Source: Halochromatium sp.
Lineage (GTDB): Bacteria > Pseudomonadota > Gammaproteobacteria > Chromatiales > Chromatiaceae
Assembly: GCA_010912705.1 (NCBI GenBank)
Contig: POWB01000004.1
Span: forward strand, 83,121-147,120
Reading direction: 5' to 3'
DNA length: 64,000 nt
Numbering within the stretch: position 1 is the first letter of the stretch; every line of letters starts with the position of its first letter. Below, piece by piece: positions 53,140 to 62,771 of this stretch. The position numbers were made by a program, and so were the translations under genes. The notes under the pieces are model-generated. The model worked only from the letters and a program-made list of their open reading frames with translations. It searched no databases and had not been told where the DNA came from.

Positions 53140-55632
53140 ATGAGCACAGCTGACAACCGCTTGGATGACGAACGCACTCGCACCGGCTTATCAAAGGACG
53201 CGCTGAACCGCGCCTTCCTCGACAACCTGTTCTACATCCAAGGCCGCTCCTTGGAGGTCGCTACCGATAACAACCTGTACCAAGCCGCAGCCTATACGGT
53301 CCGCGATCGGATGCTGGAGCGCTGGATCAAATCGGCACGCATCTACAAGGATCAAAACGCTCGCACCATCTGCTACCTGTCGGCTGAATTCTTGCTCGGC
53401 CCACATCTCGCGAACAACATGATCAACCTTGGCATCACTGAGGTGGCGCGCGAGGTCGCCGAGGAGCTTGGGCTCGACCTCGAGCGCATCATCGAGAGCG
53501 AGGAAGAGCCTGGGCTTGGCAACGGCGGACTTGGGCGTTTAGCGGCCTGCTACATGGATTCACTGGCGACCACCCAGATTCCGGCCATCGGCTACGGCAT
53601 CCGCTACGAGTTTGGCATCTTCGATCAGGTTATCGTCGACGGTTGGCAGGTCGAAAAGGGGGATACCTGGCTGCGTAATGGCAACCCCTGGGAGATCATG
53701 CGGCCGAAGCTGGCGTTTCCGGTCGGCTTTGGCGGCCGCAGTGAGCAATACACCGATAAGCAGGGTGAGGTGCGCCAACGCTGGCGCCCGGATCTGGTCG
53801 TCAACGGCGTCGCCTACGATACCCCGATCATGGGCTATGGCGTCACCAACGTGAATCTGCTGCGGCTGTGGAAATCAGAAGCGCCTGAGTCGTTCAACTT
53901 CGGTGCCTTCAATGTCGGCGACTATTATGGCGCCGTGCATGCCAAGATCGATGCCGAGACCATCTCCAAGGTGCTCTACCCAAACGACGAGCCGGTTGCC
54001 GGCAAAGAGCTGCGTTTGAAGCAGCAGTTCTTTTTCGTCTCTTGCTCGCTGCAGGACATGATTCGCCTCGAGCTGCGCAACGCTGGCACACTTGAGCATT
54101 TTCACCAAAAATTCGCGATCCAGCTCAATGACACCCATCCGTCACTCGCCATCGCCGAGCTGATGCGACTCCTCATGGATGATCATCTGATGACCTGGGA
54201 TCAGGCCTGGGAGATCACCCACAATAGCTGCCATTTTACCAATCACACCCTCCTGCCAGAGGCGCTCGAGACCTGGTCGGTTGAATTGTTCGAGCGACTG
54301 CTGCCACGTCATCTGGAGATCATCTACGAGATCAACCGCCGCTTCCTCGACGAGGTGCGCGTGCACTTCTTCGGCGACGAAGACCGGGTCGCGCGCATGT
54401 CACTGATCGACGAGCAGGATGGCCGCAAGGTGCGCATGGCACACCTTGCCGCGGTCGGCAGCAAGGCCATCAACGGCGTCGCCGAGCTGCATTCCGAGCT
54501 GCTCAAGACCACGGTGATGAAGGACTTCAACGACCTCTGGCCGAAACGCTTCCATAACGTCACCAACGGCGTGACGCCGCGCCGTTTCATCGTCGCCAGC
54601 AACCCCGAGCTGGCCGCGCTGATCACCGAGACCTGCGGCAACGATCGCTGGGTGCGTGATCTGAATTGCCTCCACGAGCTCGAGCCACACGCCGAAGATC
54701 ACGCGCTACAGCGACGTTGGCGCGAGGTGAAAATCAACGCCAAACGCAAGCTCTCGAACTGGATCGGCGAGCGTACTGGTTTTGCCCCAGATCCCGAGAC
54801 CCTGTTTGACGTTCAGGCTAAACGCATCCATGAATACAAGCGCCAGCATCTCAGTCTACTGCACATCATCTGGCTCTATGAAACGATCAAACAGAGCCCG
54901 AACATCGACCTGACACCACGTACCTTCATCTTTGGTGGTAAGGCAGCACCTGGCTATTTCATGGCGAAATTGATCATCAAGCTAATCAATGCGATTGGCG
55001 AAGTCGTCAACAATGATCCGCAGGTCAACGGCTATCTGCGCGTGCTGTTCATGCCCGACTTCAATGTTAAGAACGGTCAACGGCTCTATCCCGCGGCCGA
55101 TCTCTCCGAGCAAATCTCGCTCGCTGGCAAGGAGGCCTCTGGGACCGGCAACATGAAGTTCTCGATGAATGGGGCACTAACCATCGGTACCCTCGATGGC
55201 GCCAACATCGAGATCCGCGACGAGGTCGGCCACGAGAATTTCTTCCTCTTCGGCATGACCGCCGCCGAGGTGCAACATCAGCAGGCGCTTGGCTATCAAC
55301 CCTGGGAACTCTACCAGCGTGACGAGCAGCTTCGCGCGGCGGTCGATCTGATCAGCTCCGGCCTGTTCTCGCATGGCGACACTGAGCTGTTCCGGCCGCT
55401 CACCGAGAATCTGATCCACAGCGATCCCTTCATGGTGCTTGCGGACTTCCATGCCTACGCTGAGCGGCAGCAGGAGATCGATCATGCCTTCAAGGACCAT
55501 CACCATTGGGACCGAATGTCGATCCTCAATACCACACGCATGGGCAAGTTCTCGTCCGACCGATCAATCAACGAGTACGCTGAAAAGATTTGGCAGGTCA
55601 CACCGATGCCGATCGAACTGAGTGAGCCATGA
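53140..55632 (+). CDS. glgP: Glycogen/starch phosphorylase
   Basis: An 830-residue glycogen phosphorylase. N-terminal part: ICYLSAEFLLGPHLANNMIN and EEEPGLGNGGLGRLAACYMD. The PLP-binding Lys lies in KEASGTGNMKFSMNGALTIG, and the loop DGANIEIRDEVG follows. It releases glucose-1-phosphate from glycogen with phosphate. The gene is 60 bases after xfp and probably co-transcribed. A hairpin at 55668-55688 may end the transcript. Length and motifs are normal. Confidence 0.96.
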   Translation: MSTADNRLDDERTRTGLSKDALNRAFLDNLFYIQGRSLEVATDNNLYQAAAYTVRDRMLERWIKSARIYKDQNARTICYLSAEFLLGPHLANNMINLGITEVAREVAEELGLDLERIIESEEEPGLGNGGLGRLAACYMDSLATTQIPAIGYGIRYEFGIFDQVIVDGWQVEKGDTWLRNGNPWEIMRPKLAFPVGFGGRSEQYTDKQGEVRQRWRPDLVVNGVAYDTPIMGYGVTNVNLLRLWKSEAPESFNFGAFNVGDYYGAVHAKIDAETISKVLYPNDEPVAGKELRLKQQFFFVSCSLQDMIRLELRNAGTLEHFHQKFAIQLNDTHPSLAIAELMRLLMDDHLMTWDQAWEITHNSCHFTNHTLLPEALETWSVELFERLLPRHLEIIYEINRRFLDEVRVHFFGDEDRVARMSLIDEQDGRKVRMAHLAAVGSKAINGVAELHSELLKTTVMKDFNDLWPKRFHNVTNGVTPRRFIVASNPELAALITETCGNDRWVRDLNCLHELEPHAEDHALQRRWREVKINAKRKLSNWIGERTGFAPDPETLFDVQAKRIHEYKRQHLSLLHIIWLYETIKQSPNIDLTPRTFIFGGKAAPGYFMAKLIIKLINAIGEVVNNDPQVNGYLRVLFMPDFNVKNGQRLYPAADLSEQISLAGKEASGTGNMKFSMNGALTIGTLDGANIEIRDEVGHENFFLFGMTAAEVQHQQALGYQPWELYQRDEQLRAAVDLISSGLFSHGDTELFRPLTENLIHSDPFMVLADFHAYAERQQEIDHAFKDHHHWDRMSILNTTRMGKFSSDRSINEYAEKIWQVTPMPIELSEP

Positions 55633-55667
55633 CACCAGAATCCTTGCCTACCTCAGCCGGTTTGCCA

Positions 55668-55688
55668 TCTCAGCGCTGGGCGCTGAGA
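55668..55688 (+). terminator. Hairpin downstream of glgP
   Basis: TCTCAGCGC and GCGCTGAGA form a perfect 9-bp stem with a 3-base loop, 36 bases after the glgP stop. There is no T-run, so it may be a weak terminator or an mRNA-stabilising hairpin. Confidence 0.45.
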
Positions 55689-55725
55689 CGCAATCGACTG
55701 TCCAGCAACCTCAACCACCGATGAT

Positions 55726-56085
55726 GTGGCGAAGATGACTAAGACTGCACTGATTCTTTCTCTCCTCCTGCTCAGCCTGACCTTGCTGGGCTGCACCCAA
55801 GAGACCCAAAACAAGATTGGCCGCTCACTACAGAACTGGACCGGCGCCAACGGCGTGCTCGAGGTCTACTCGGGCGGCAAGGTGGTGAAGCGCTTCATCA
55901 AGATTGACAAGCTGTCAACAGCCATGTCGACGTCTGGTGGCGATATGGCGCGTCCTTACCGGTTTGCCTACGGTGTCGTTGATGCCAACCTCAATGGCGA
56001 GCAGGACACGAACGAGCGCAAGGTCTACTTCGAGATTAGTGACTACTCAACCAACTACGTGTTCTACGGGGACCCAGGCACCTGA
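55726..56085 (+). CDS. Small hypothetical lipoprotein
   Basis: A 119-residue protein (or 116 if it starts at the ATG 55735). The signal ends in the lipobox LLGC (near residue 23). The mature region reads NKIGRSLQNWTGANGVLEVY and VKRFIKIDKLSTAMSTSGGD, ending in KVYFEISDYSTNYVFYGDPG. No domain is recognised. It probably sits in the inner or outer membrane facing the periplasm. It lies between glgP and the EAL/GGDEF protein and reads in the same direction; co-transcription is possible. Confidence 0.6.
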   Translation: MAKMTKTALILSLLLLSLTLLGCTQETQNKIGRSLQNWTGANGVLEVYSGGKVVKRFIKIDKLSTAMSTSGGDMARPYRFAYGVVDANLNGEQDTNERKVYFEISDYSTNYVFYGDPGT

Positions 56086-56185
56086 TGTGGACCGAGAACG
56101 CTGGCCTTTCGGTTCTCGCCGCCCTCCGCCACCGGGCCTCGGCTCCGGCGCAGTGCGGCGATGCAACCCTGCATCGCAGGCCCTG

Positions 56186-57895
56186 ATGGCGATGATGCCC
56201 ATGCCCGCGTTCACTTTCATACCGGTCATTAGCAGCCATAGCGGGAGCTTATTCGCAATCGAGGCACAGAGGACCAGCCAGGGCATACCTGATCCGACAG
56301 CCGCCCTGCAGCTGCGACCGGTGCCGCTCATATCGCCGTTAGGCGACGTCATTGATGCCCTCAACGCCTTGGCTGCAGGGAGCCAGACGCGCCTCATCTG
56401 GCGCCTCAACCTCGCCGATTCTAGCAGCGACAACGCTAGACTATTGGAGCAGGCCCAAGACCTGTTGGCCCAGGCTAGCCTCGAGCCAGAGCAACTGATC
56501 CTGTGCCTGACCAATACGGCACCTGCCCTTGCAGAAGAGCCCGCTCTGGCCTTGATCGCCAAGCTGCGCGAATTGGGCTACCTCTTTGCCACTCAAGATC
56601 AAACCCTCGGCAGTCTCTGGCTGCGACTGCTGCACGAGCAGGCTCCGGATCTGATCGGCATCGATCCCTTCCTGACCCGAGGACTCGACCAAGACCCAAG
56701 AAAGCGATTATTGTTAACGCATCGGGCTCGACTGGCGCAAAGTCTGGGGATCAAGGTCTGGGCGAGGGAGATCGCGAACGAAGCAATTCTGCGCATCTGC
56801 CAAGATATTGGCTGCGATCTCTTGAGCGGTGAGGCACTAGCCGCGGCAGAGACCGATGCCTCGCGGCTCGCGTCCTCCTATCCGCAGGTCATTGATCAGC
56901 GAAAGATGCGACGGCGCGATGATACCGACCCAGCGCCGGTGCGTGCCCAGCTCGAGCAGCTGCCAACACTCTCAATCGACGCCCCGATGCAGCAGGTCTT
57001 TGACCTGTTTCGACAGCACGTCGAGCAGAGTTATTTTCCAATCTTAGCCAATAGCGGCCGTCCACTCGGACTCTTGCAAGAGCGCGACATCAAACGCTTT
57101 ATCTATTCGAGCTATGGCCGTGAGCTGCTCGCCAACCGCGCATTGAAGAAAACCCTCACGGATTTTCTCAGACCCTGCCCAATCGTCGACATCAATGCAC
57201 CAGCCGAGCTGATCCTAGAGGTCTATGCCGCTAGCGACCACCCGCCTGGAGTGATCGTCACCGAAGACTCGAAGTATCATGGCTTTCTCTCGCAAGGTGC
57301 GCTACTGCGGCTCATCGAGCAACAGAACCTGGCCTCTGCACGTGAGCAAAATCCGCTCACCGGGCTACCCGGAAATCGCCAGATCCTTGAGTTCATCACC
57401 AAGATCTTGCAGCTTACCGATTGCAACCGTGCCTTGGTGTATTTCGACTTTGATCACTTCAAGCCATTCAACGATCGCTACGGCTTTCGCCATGGCGATC
57501 GGATGATCCAACTCTTCGGTGATCTCTTACGCAAAAGCCTTCTCACCGAAAACGCCTTCGTCGGACACATTGGCGGTGATGATTTCTTTTCCGGTTTCGA
57601 GCAGATCGATGAAGCCAAGCTGCTGCAGATCATCAACAAGCTGTTAGGCGACTTTACGCATAGCGCCGAGAGCCTGTACGACGCCGTCGATCGCGAGCGC
57701 GGCTATATCGAGGCCCCTTCTCGGGGCAGCCTTGAGCGGCAGCAACTGCCCTTGATTCGCTGCAGCGCAGCGGCACTGCTTCTGCCCGCTGATTACCAGC
57801 ATCCAGACGAGATCGAATCCATTACCCGCCGCATGGCCGCGCTCAAGAAGGAGGCGAAGGCGTCAGCAACCGGTCTTGCCACATTGAGACTCTAG
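56186..57895 (+). CDS. Degenerate EAL, CBS pair and GGDEF protein
   Basis: About 569 residues. The start is uncertain among Met codons at 56186, 56192, 56195 and 56201; the frame extends upstream into non-coding text. Residues 15-240 follow the EAL fold without the EAL motif or most metal ligands, so the domain is probably a c-di-GMP sensor. Residues about 265-395 are two CBS repeats (IDAPMQQVFDLFRQHVEQS; RPLGLLQERDIKRFIY). The last part is a GGDEF domain with YFDFDHFKPFNDRYGFRHGD and the site GGDDF, a conservative change of GGDEF that may still be active. It likely couples a nucleotide signal to c-di-GMP. Confidence 0.8.
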   Translation: MAMMPMPAFTFIPVISSHSGSLFAIEAQRTSQGIPDPTAALQLRPVPLISPLGDVIDALNALAAGSQTRLIWRLNLADSSSDNARLLEQAQDLLAQASLEPEQLILCLTNTAPALAEEPALALIAKLRELGYLFATQDQTLGSLWLRLLHEQAPDLIGIDPFLTRGLDQDPRKRLLLTHRARLAQSLGIKVWAREIANEAILRICQDIGCDLLSGEALAAAETDASRLASSYPQVIDQRKMRRRDDTDPAPVRAQLEQLPTLSIDAPMQQVFDLFRQHVEQSYFPILANSGRPLGLLQERDIKRFIYSSYGRELLANRALKKTLTDFLRPCPIVDINAPAELILEVYAASDHPPGVIVTEDSKYHGFLSQGALLRLIEQQNLASAREQNPLTGLPGNRQILEFITKILQLTDCNRALVYFDFDHFKPFNDRYGFRHGDRMIQLFGDLLRKSLLTENAFVGHIGGDDFFSGFEQIDEAKLLQIINKLLGDFTHSAESLYDAVDRERGYIEAPSRGSLERQQLPLIRCSAAALLLPADYQHPDEIESITRRMAALKKEAKASATGLATLRL

Positions 57896-58161
57896 GCCGA
57901 TGAGCGAATCAATAGGGCTCCTGAATTCGGCCGCTTGCAGGGCAGTATCCGCCCGGCCACCCGCAGCGCAGATTGCGGCCTTATCCCGCCTCGCGTAGCA
58001 TCCAGCTCGACAGCGGGCGGCAAAAACAGCCACCGTTGTCACCGATGCAGCCAACCTGACGTCAATGCCGACAGGCAGACTCAAGGCAGACGCCCGTTGG
58101 CTTGTGGTCGGCTCAGCCACGAGCGCCACAGATACTGATAACACCCTAGGAGGAGTTCAGC

Positions 58162-58674
58162 ATGACGATAAACCGCACCACTGCGCTGGCTATAATACTT
58201 TTGACTGGAAGTCTCGGCGCGCACGCCGATGTCTTCATGAGCGAGGCTTGGGCCAAGCAGGCCTGCGCGGCCTGGAACAAGAACAGCACCCTCACCAATG
58301 AGCTGAGCGACTGGGCCAAGAATGACGACGGCCGTGGCTTCAAGACCATTCAGATGTATCGAGACAAATGTGGCCTTGGCAGCAAGATCGAGCTGAAGAT
58401 CGCAAACAAGGACGGCAAGGCAATCTGCACCTATGGCGGCGCAGTCACCAACAGCAGCCCAGATTACGGAGTCGACTACCTGATGCACGCTACTGACGAA
58501 AACTGGACCTGCATGGGCGAGGGCAAGTCGGGCTGTGGTGCGATGGGCGCGATGATGACTGGCAAACTCAAGTTCAGCGGCCCAAAGATGGAAGCGATGG
58601 GCGTGATGGGCCCGTTTAACGCATTCCTCGTGCTCACCGGCAGCGTTGGCGGTGACAAGAGCGCTTGCCCATAA
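58162..58674 (+). CDS. Secreted protein with an SCP2-like domain
   Basis: A 170-residue protein with a signal peptide (TALAIILLTGSLGAHA) and start ATG 58162 after AGGAGGAG. The mature part starts VFMSEAWAKQACAAWNK. It continues with KIELKIANKDGKAICTYGG and AMMTGKLKFSGPKMEAMGVM, a pattern like SCP-2 sterol-binding domains. Five Cys are present. Similar secreted SCP2-like proteins occur in sulfur-oxidising bacteria. The ligand is unknown, and the assignment is from pattern only. Confidence 0.6.
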   Translation: MTINRTTALAIILLTGSLGAHADVFMSEAWAKQACAAWNKNSTLTNELSDWAKNDDGRGFKTIQMYRDKCGLGSKIELKIANKDGKAICTYGGAVTNSSPDYGVDYLMHATDENWTCMGEGKSGCGAMGAMMTGKLKFSGPKMEAMGVMGPFNAFLVLTGSVGGDKSACP

Positions 58675-58809
58675 CAGCATTATGGCGATTTAGACGACCG
58701 GACGCGGCGCGACCAGGATGCGCTGATCCCCCTGGCGCAGCCGCGGCAAGATTGCACCCATCGGCTCGCTCATGCCGGAGCTAGATGTCCGCGGCATCAG
58801 CTCAGTCCC

Positions 58810-60243
58810 TCAGTCAGGCTGATGCCGATCAGCATCCTGATGCAAGCGTCGCTTTGCGCGCCTAAGCCCAAGCCAGGCCGTACCAACCACCAAGGGCACT
58901 GCGATACCAATAGCCAAGGTCGCGTTGAGCGGCCAGCCACTGGCCTCAAACCCTTTGAGCAAGTAGCCAATCAGCCCAACCCCATAGTAGCCGATCGCAA
59001 CCACCGACAGCCCCTCGACCGTCTCTTGCAGCCGCAGCTGTAGCTTGGCGCGCCGATCCATCGAGTCCAACAGGCCGCGGTTCTGCTCTTGTAGCTCAAC
59101 CTCGACCCGTGCTCGTAATAAGGCCGTTAGCCGAGCCGCCCGTTCGGCGAGATGTTGTTGACGCTGGGCGGTTGCGGTGCAGGTAGCAACGGCCGGCGCT
59201 AAGCGCGCATCGAGGAATTCAGTCAGGGTCTGCACGCCTTGAACGCGCTCTTCACGCAATTGCTCGAGTCGCTGCCGGACCACCTGATAATAGGCTTGCG
59301 AGGCATCGAATCGGGTAGCGGTCTCGGCCGCGACCGACTCGATCTCGGCGGCCAATGCGGTCAGCTCGGCCAACAGCTCGCGCTCTGGGGGTAAAGCCAG
59401 GCCATGAGCAGTCTGCCCGTCCACGGCAGAGGCTGCATCGAGCTTGCCTTCAACCATTCGCGCGGCGACACCGGCCAGGCGCTGCTCGGCATCGCTCAAC
59501 AACTGCGAGGCCTGACGTGCAGCCGGCAAGCCAAGCAATGCCATGGCACGATAGGCATTGATCTCGAGCACGCGCTTGATCAGCCGCCCTGCCTGTCCAT
59601 CCGATAGACAGAGATCACGCAGCAGTATATGACCAAATCCATCGGCATGAATACGCAAGTCGGACCAGACGAAGCCGGCACCACCTGCGACTTGCGCCCC
59701 AATCACCGGATGGCCGCCAAAGAGCTCGACCAGTCCATCCAGGTCGCGCTCGGGCATATCCGCGGACTCCAGCGCGAGCTGAACTGCGGTGACCACCTGC
59801 CCCGGAAGATTGCGCAGCCAGACCTGGGGAAGCTCGCTCAGCAGATCTGGGCCGAACGGCTGCGTAAACGGCCCTTGGCGACTCAGGGTATAGCTAACGA
59901 ATTCGGTATGACGCTCCCAGCGCAGCCAAAGCCCGCAGCCTAAATCCGTCGCAAACTGCAAACCCACATCCGGGGGCAGCTGGATGCCAAAATGCGAGAG
60001 CAGTCGCGCCAGATACTGCTGCTGACGCCCACTCCCACGCTCACCACAGAGATAGGCCAGATGGGCGATCCGAACTGGTGCCAGCATCGGGTCGAAGGTC
60101 CGCGCATGCAGCTCGGAGGTGACTAACTCGCGCAGCGGATGCACCGGAAATGGCAGATTTGTGCCCGTCGGCAACGGCTCGGGCAGTGCAGTCACAATGG
60201 GGCTAGCTTTGGCGCGGTTGTTGTCGTCGAGCTTAGTGGTCAT
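58810..60243 (-). CDS. DUF3422-family membrane protein
   Basis: A 477-residue protein of family DUF3422. The opening is PVHPLRELVTSELHARTFDP. Central parts include GGAGFVWSDLRIHADGFGHI. There is a long helical region (EIESVAAETATRFDASQAYY). The C-terminus has two membrane segments (LSVVAIGYYGVGLIGYLLKG and LNATLAIGIAVPLVVGTAWL). Its function is not known; it resembles CorA-like helical anchors in layout. Its ATG overlaps the stop of the upstream Fic-like gene (TAATG), so they are coupled. Confidence 0.85.
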   Translation of the reverse strand: MTTKLDDNNRAKASPIVTALPEPLPTGTNLPFPVHPLRELVTSELHARTFDPMLAPVRIAHLAYLCGERGSGRQQQYLARLLSHFGIQLPPDVGLQFATDLGCGLWLRWERHTEFVSYTLSRQGPFTQPFGPDLLSELPQVWLRNLPGQVVTAVQLALESADMPERDLDGLVELFGGHPVIGAQVAGGAGFVWSDLRIHADGFGHILLRDLCLSDGQAGRLIKRVLEINAYRAMALLGLPAARQASQLLSDAEQRLAGVAARMVEGKLDAASAVDGQTAHGLALPPERELLAELTALAAEIESVAAETATRFDASQAYYQVVRQRLEQLREERVQGVQTLTEFLDARLAPAVATCTATAQRQQHLAERAARLTALLRARVEVELQEQNRGLLDSMDRRAKLQLRLQETVEGLSVVAIGYYGVGLIGYLLKGFEASGWPLNATLAIGIAVPLVVGTAWLGLRRAKRRLHQDADRHQPD

Positions 60244-60905
60244 TAGTGGCCATTGAGGTGAATCTTCTCGGCATCGTCCTTGAGCAGGTCGGCAAATCGT
60301 TTCACCAGTTTAGGCCGCTCTAACAGCATGCGCAGCGTATGCTTGCGTGAACTCTTGACTAGGGCCGAGGGATCGAAATAGGCCTTGGCATTCTCGACCG
60401 ACAACACAAAGGGGGGCTTGCCGGCATTGGCCAATATCCAGCTCATCACCAGCGACCCCGTGCGGTGGTTACCCTCGATGAACAGCTGCGGCTGACTGAG
60501 GATATGGATATAGGTGCTGGCCGCGCGTCGCCGAACCGGTGCGCCATTGAGGCCGCGCACCCAGGTCACCAACGACTCCACCCCACCATCACCCTTGGCG
60601 TAGAACTGTTGCTTGGTGGCCTCGATCTGCGATGCACACTCGGCGCGCACTGCAGCATCGAGCCCACAGAGCACACGCACATTCAACTCTAGCAGCAGCG
60701 AGGAGCTACCGGGCGCGAACAGATCGACACCCGCGGCCAGATAGTCATCGACCAACTGATAACCCTGCAGCATCCGCTCGAGCACGGCATTGATGAGTGG
60801 ATCGCGCGGCGTATCCAGGGTCGCATTGATCGGACCAAAATCGGCCTGAACCGCTCGCAGCGAGGTCTCGATCGCATCCAGATTCAGTCGTCTCGCCTTC
60901 GGCAT
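60243..60905 (-). CDS. Fic-like protein with an altered motif
   Basis: A 220-residue helical protein. The region TYIHILSQPQLFIEGNHRTG and SLVMSWILANAGKPPFV looks like the Fic active-site loop HxFx(D/E)GN(G/K)R. The first His is replaced by Gln (Q-L-F-I-E-G-N-H-R), so AMP-transfer by the usual mechanism is doubtful. Other enzymes of the Fic fold, such as phosphocholine transferases, can differ in this motif. Its stop overlaps the DUF3422 start by one base. The pair may form an unrecognised module. No antitoxin motif was seen. Confidence 0.6.
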   Translation of the reverse strand: MPKARRLNLDAIETSLRAVQADFGPINATLDTPRDPLINAVLERMLQGYQLVDDYLAAGVDLFAPGSSSLLLELNVRVLCGLDAAVRAECASQIEATKQQFYAKGDGGVESLVTWVRGLNGAPVRRRAASTYIHILSQPQLFIEGNHRTGSLVMSWILANAGKPPFVLSVENAKAYFDPSALVKSSRKHTLRMLLERPKLVKRFADLLKDDAEKIHLNGH

Positions 60906-61002
60906 CTAGATCCATTCGTTCATAGCTGAAAAGCAACCCTGGCCAGCGAGCGGACTCGCCGAGCCCCGGTTACCTCGGCGTCACAGCGCGAGCAAGGGTC
61001 GA

Positions 61003-61833
61003 TCAACTGAACTCACCAGAGACATATTCTTTAGTCAGCTCAGCCTGTGGGTCCTCAAACACCTGACGGGTCTCACCCATTTCCACTAAATAGCCCGTAC
61101 GCCCACCCTGAGAGATATCCACCGAGAAGAAGGCGGTGGTATCGGCGACACGGGTTGCTTGCTGCATATTATGCGTCACCAGCGCCACCGAGTAATTCTC
61201 CTTCAGCTCCAGCATCAACTCCTCGACCTGGCGTGTCGCGATGGGATCGAGCGCCGAGCAGGGCTCATCCATGAGCAGCACATCGGGCTCGGTGGCCACC
61301 GCGCGGGCGATGCAGAGACGCTGCTGCTGACCGCCGGAGAGTGAGAGGCCGCTGTTCTTCAGTTTGTCCTTGACCTCGGTCCAGAGCGCGGCGCTGCGCA
61401 GCGCCTTCTCGACTCGCTCGTCCATGTTGCCCTTGAAGCGATTCAGGCGCAGCCCAAAGGCGACATTATCGTAGATACTCATCGAAAAGGGGTTAGGCTG
61501 CTGAAACACCATGCCGATATAGCGCCGCACCAACACCGGATCAATCGACTTATCGTAGATGTCTTGGCCGTGATAGGTCACGCTGCCTTCAAAGCGGAAG
61601 ATCGGGATCAGATCGTTCATCCGGTTCAGGCTGCGCAGTACCGTGCTCTTGCCACAGCCTGATGGGCCAATAAAACCGGTAATCTTGTTGCGCTCGATCG
61701 GTACTGTGCTATCGCGCACCGCCAGGAAATCGCCGTAGAAGATCTTCTTCAAGCGGCAATCCATGACGGTATCTTTCGGGTCGACCGACCAGGCCGCAGG
61801 ATGGCTGGTCACTGCTTCTGCAGTCGCGTTCAT
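61003..61833 (-). CDS. pstB: Phosphate ABC transporter ATPase PstB
   Basis: A 276-residue ATPase of the PstB family. Walker [22 protein letters not shown]-loop: [20 protein letters not shown]. Signature: [18 protein letters not shown]. Walker [14 protein letters not shown], and H-loop [11 protein letters not shown]. It drives phosphate import through PstCA. It is the last gene of the leftward pstS-C-A-B set; no phoU follows within the window. Key residues are intact. Confidence 0.96.
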   Translation of the reverse strand: MNATAEAVTSHPAAWSVDPKDTVMDCRLKKIFYGDFLAVRDSTVPIERNKITGFIGPSGCGKSTVLRSLNRMNDLIPIFRFEGSVTYHGQDIYDKSIDPVLVRRYIGMVFQQPNPFSMSIYDNVAFGLRLNRFKGNMDERVEKALRSAALWTEVKDKLKNSGLSLSGGQQQRLCIARAVATEPDVLLMDEPCSALDPIATRQVEELMLELKENYSVALVTHNMQQATRVADTTAFFSVDISQGGRTGYLVEMGETRQVFEDPQAELTKEYVSGEFS

Positions 61834-61858
61834 GTCTGAGCTACCTCATGAATCGAAA

Positions 61859-62767
61859 TCAGTACTTCTGCCGGCCGAGAACGCGGGCCAGAATGTTGAA
61901 CACCAGAATAATCAGCACCAGCACCAACGAGGCCGTCCAGGCCAGCTCGATCTGATTCTCATAGGGCATGCCAGAGAAGTTGTAGATCAAGATCGAGAGC
62001 GACGAGGTCGGCTCACTGAGCCCCTCCCAGCCGTTGATGAAGTAGGTGCTAAACAGTGCGGTGAAGAGCAGTGGTGCCGACTCGCCCGCCGCACCAGCCA
62101 CCGCCAGCAGCACGCCGGTCACCACGCCTGGGATGCCAGTCGGCAAGGTCACCTTGCTGATCACCTGTGCGCGGGTACAGCCCATCCCATAGGCAGCATC
62201 CTTCATGCGCTGTGGCACCTGTTTCAAGGCCTCTTCTGCAGTCAGGATCACCGTCGGCAACATCAACACTGCCAGCGCGATACCACCCGCCCAGGCTGAG
62301 TAGCTCTTCATCGCCACAACCAACGCGGCATAGACGAAGACACCAGCAAGGATTGAAGGAAAGCCGGTTAAGACCTTGGCCAAAAAGCGCGCGGTATATG
62401 CCAGTTTGGTATGCGGATCGATCTCCGCCAAGTAGATGGCGGCCAGGATACCGATCGGGATACTGATCGCCGCTCCAATGCTGACCATGACAGCAGTACC
62501 AACGATGGCCGGCCCGATACCACCACCGTACTCGAATGCGGCAGGCGGTAGCTCAGTGAGCGTCTCCCAGTTGATGCGAGCGCCCCCCTCAGCGATTAAC
62601 ATGAACAGCACGGAGAATAATGGTAGCGAGGCAAGAATGGCCAACAGCCAGGTGATACCGGTGTAGATGCGGCTCTTCAGACCGCGCCCTTCGAGCAGTG
62701 ACCCTTTGAGCTGGGGTAACGAAGCCAGATCCTGCTCAAGGACCGCTTGACTGATATTTCCCGTCAT
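61859..62767 (-). CDS. pstA: Phosphate ABC transporter permease PstA
   Basis: A 302-residue permease. Start ATG 62767 is supported by GAGGGGAGA upstream, 4 bases after the pstC stop; an earlier in-frame start would overlap pstC. It has six membrane segments. The EAA-like loop is LTAEEALKQVPQRMKDAAYG, then MGCTRAQVISKVTLPTGIPG. It ends in NILARVLGRQKY. It pairs with PstC in the phosphate importer. Confidence 0.95.
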   Translation of the reverse strand: MTGNISQAVLEQDLASLPQLKGSLLEGRGLKSRIYTGITWLLAILASLPLFSVLFMLIAEGGARINWETLTELPPAAFEYGGGIGPAIVGTAVMVSIGAAISIPIGILAAIYLAEIDPHTKLAYTARFLAKVLTGFPSILAGVFVYAALVVAMKSYSAWAGGIALAVLMLPTVILTAEEALKQVPQRMKDAAYGMGCTRAQVISKVTLPTGIPGVVTGVLLAVAGAAGESAPLLFTALFSTYFINGWEGLSEPTSSLSILIYNFSGMPYENQIELAWTASLVLVLIILVFNILARVLGRQKY

Positions 62768-62771
62768 GCGT

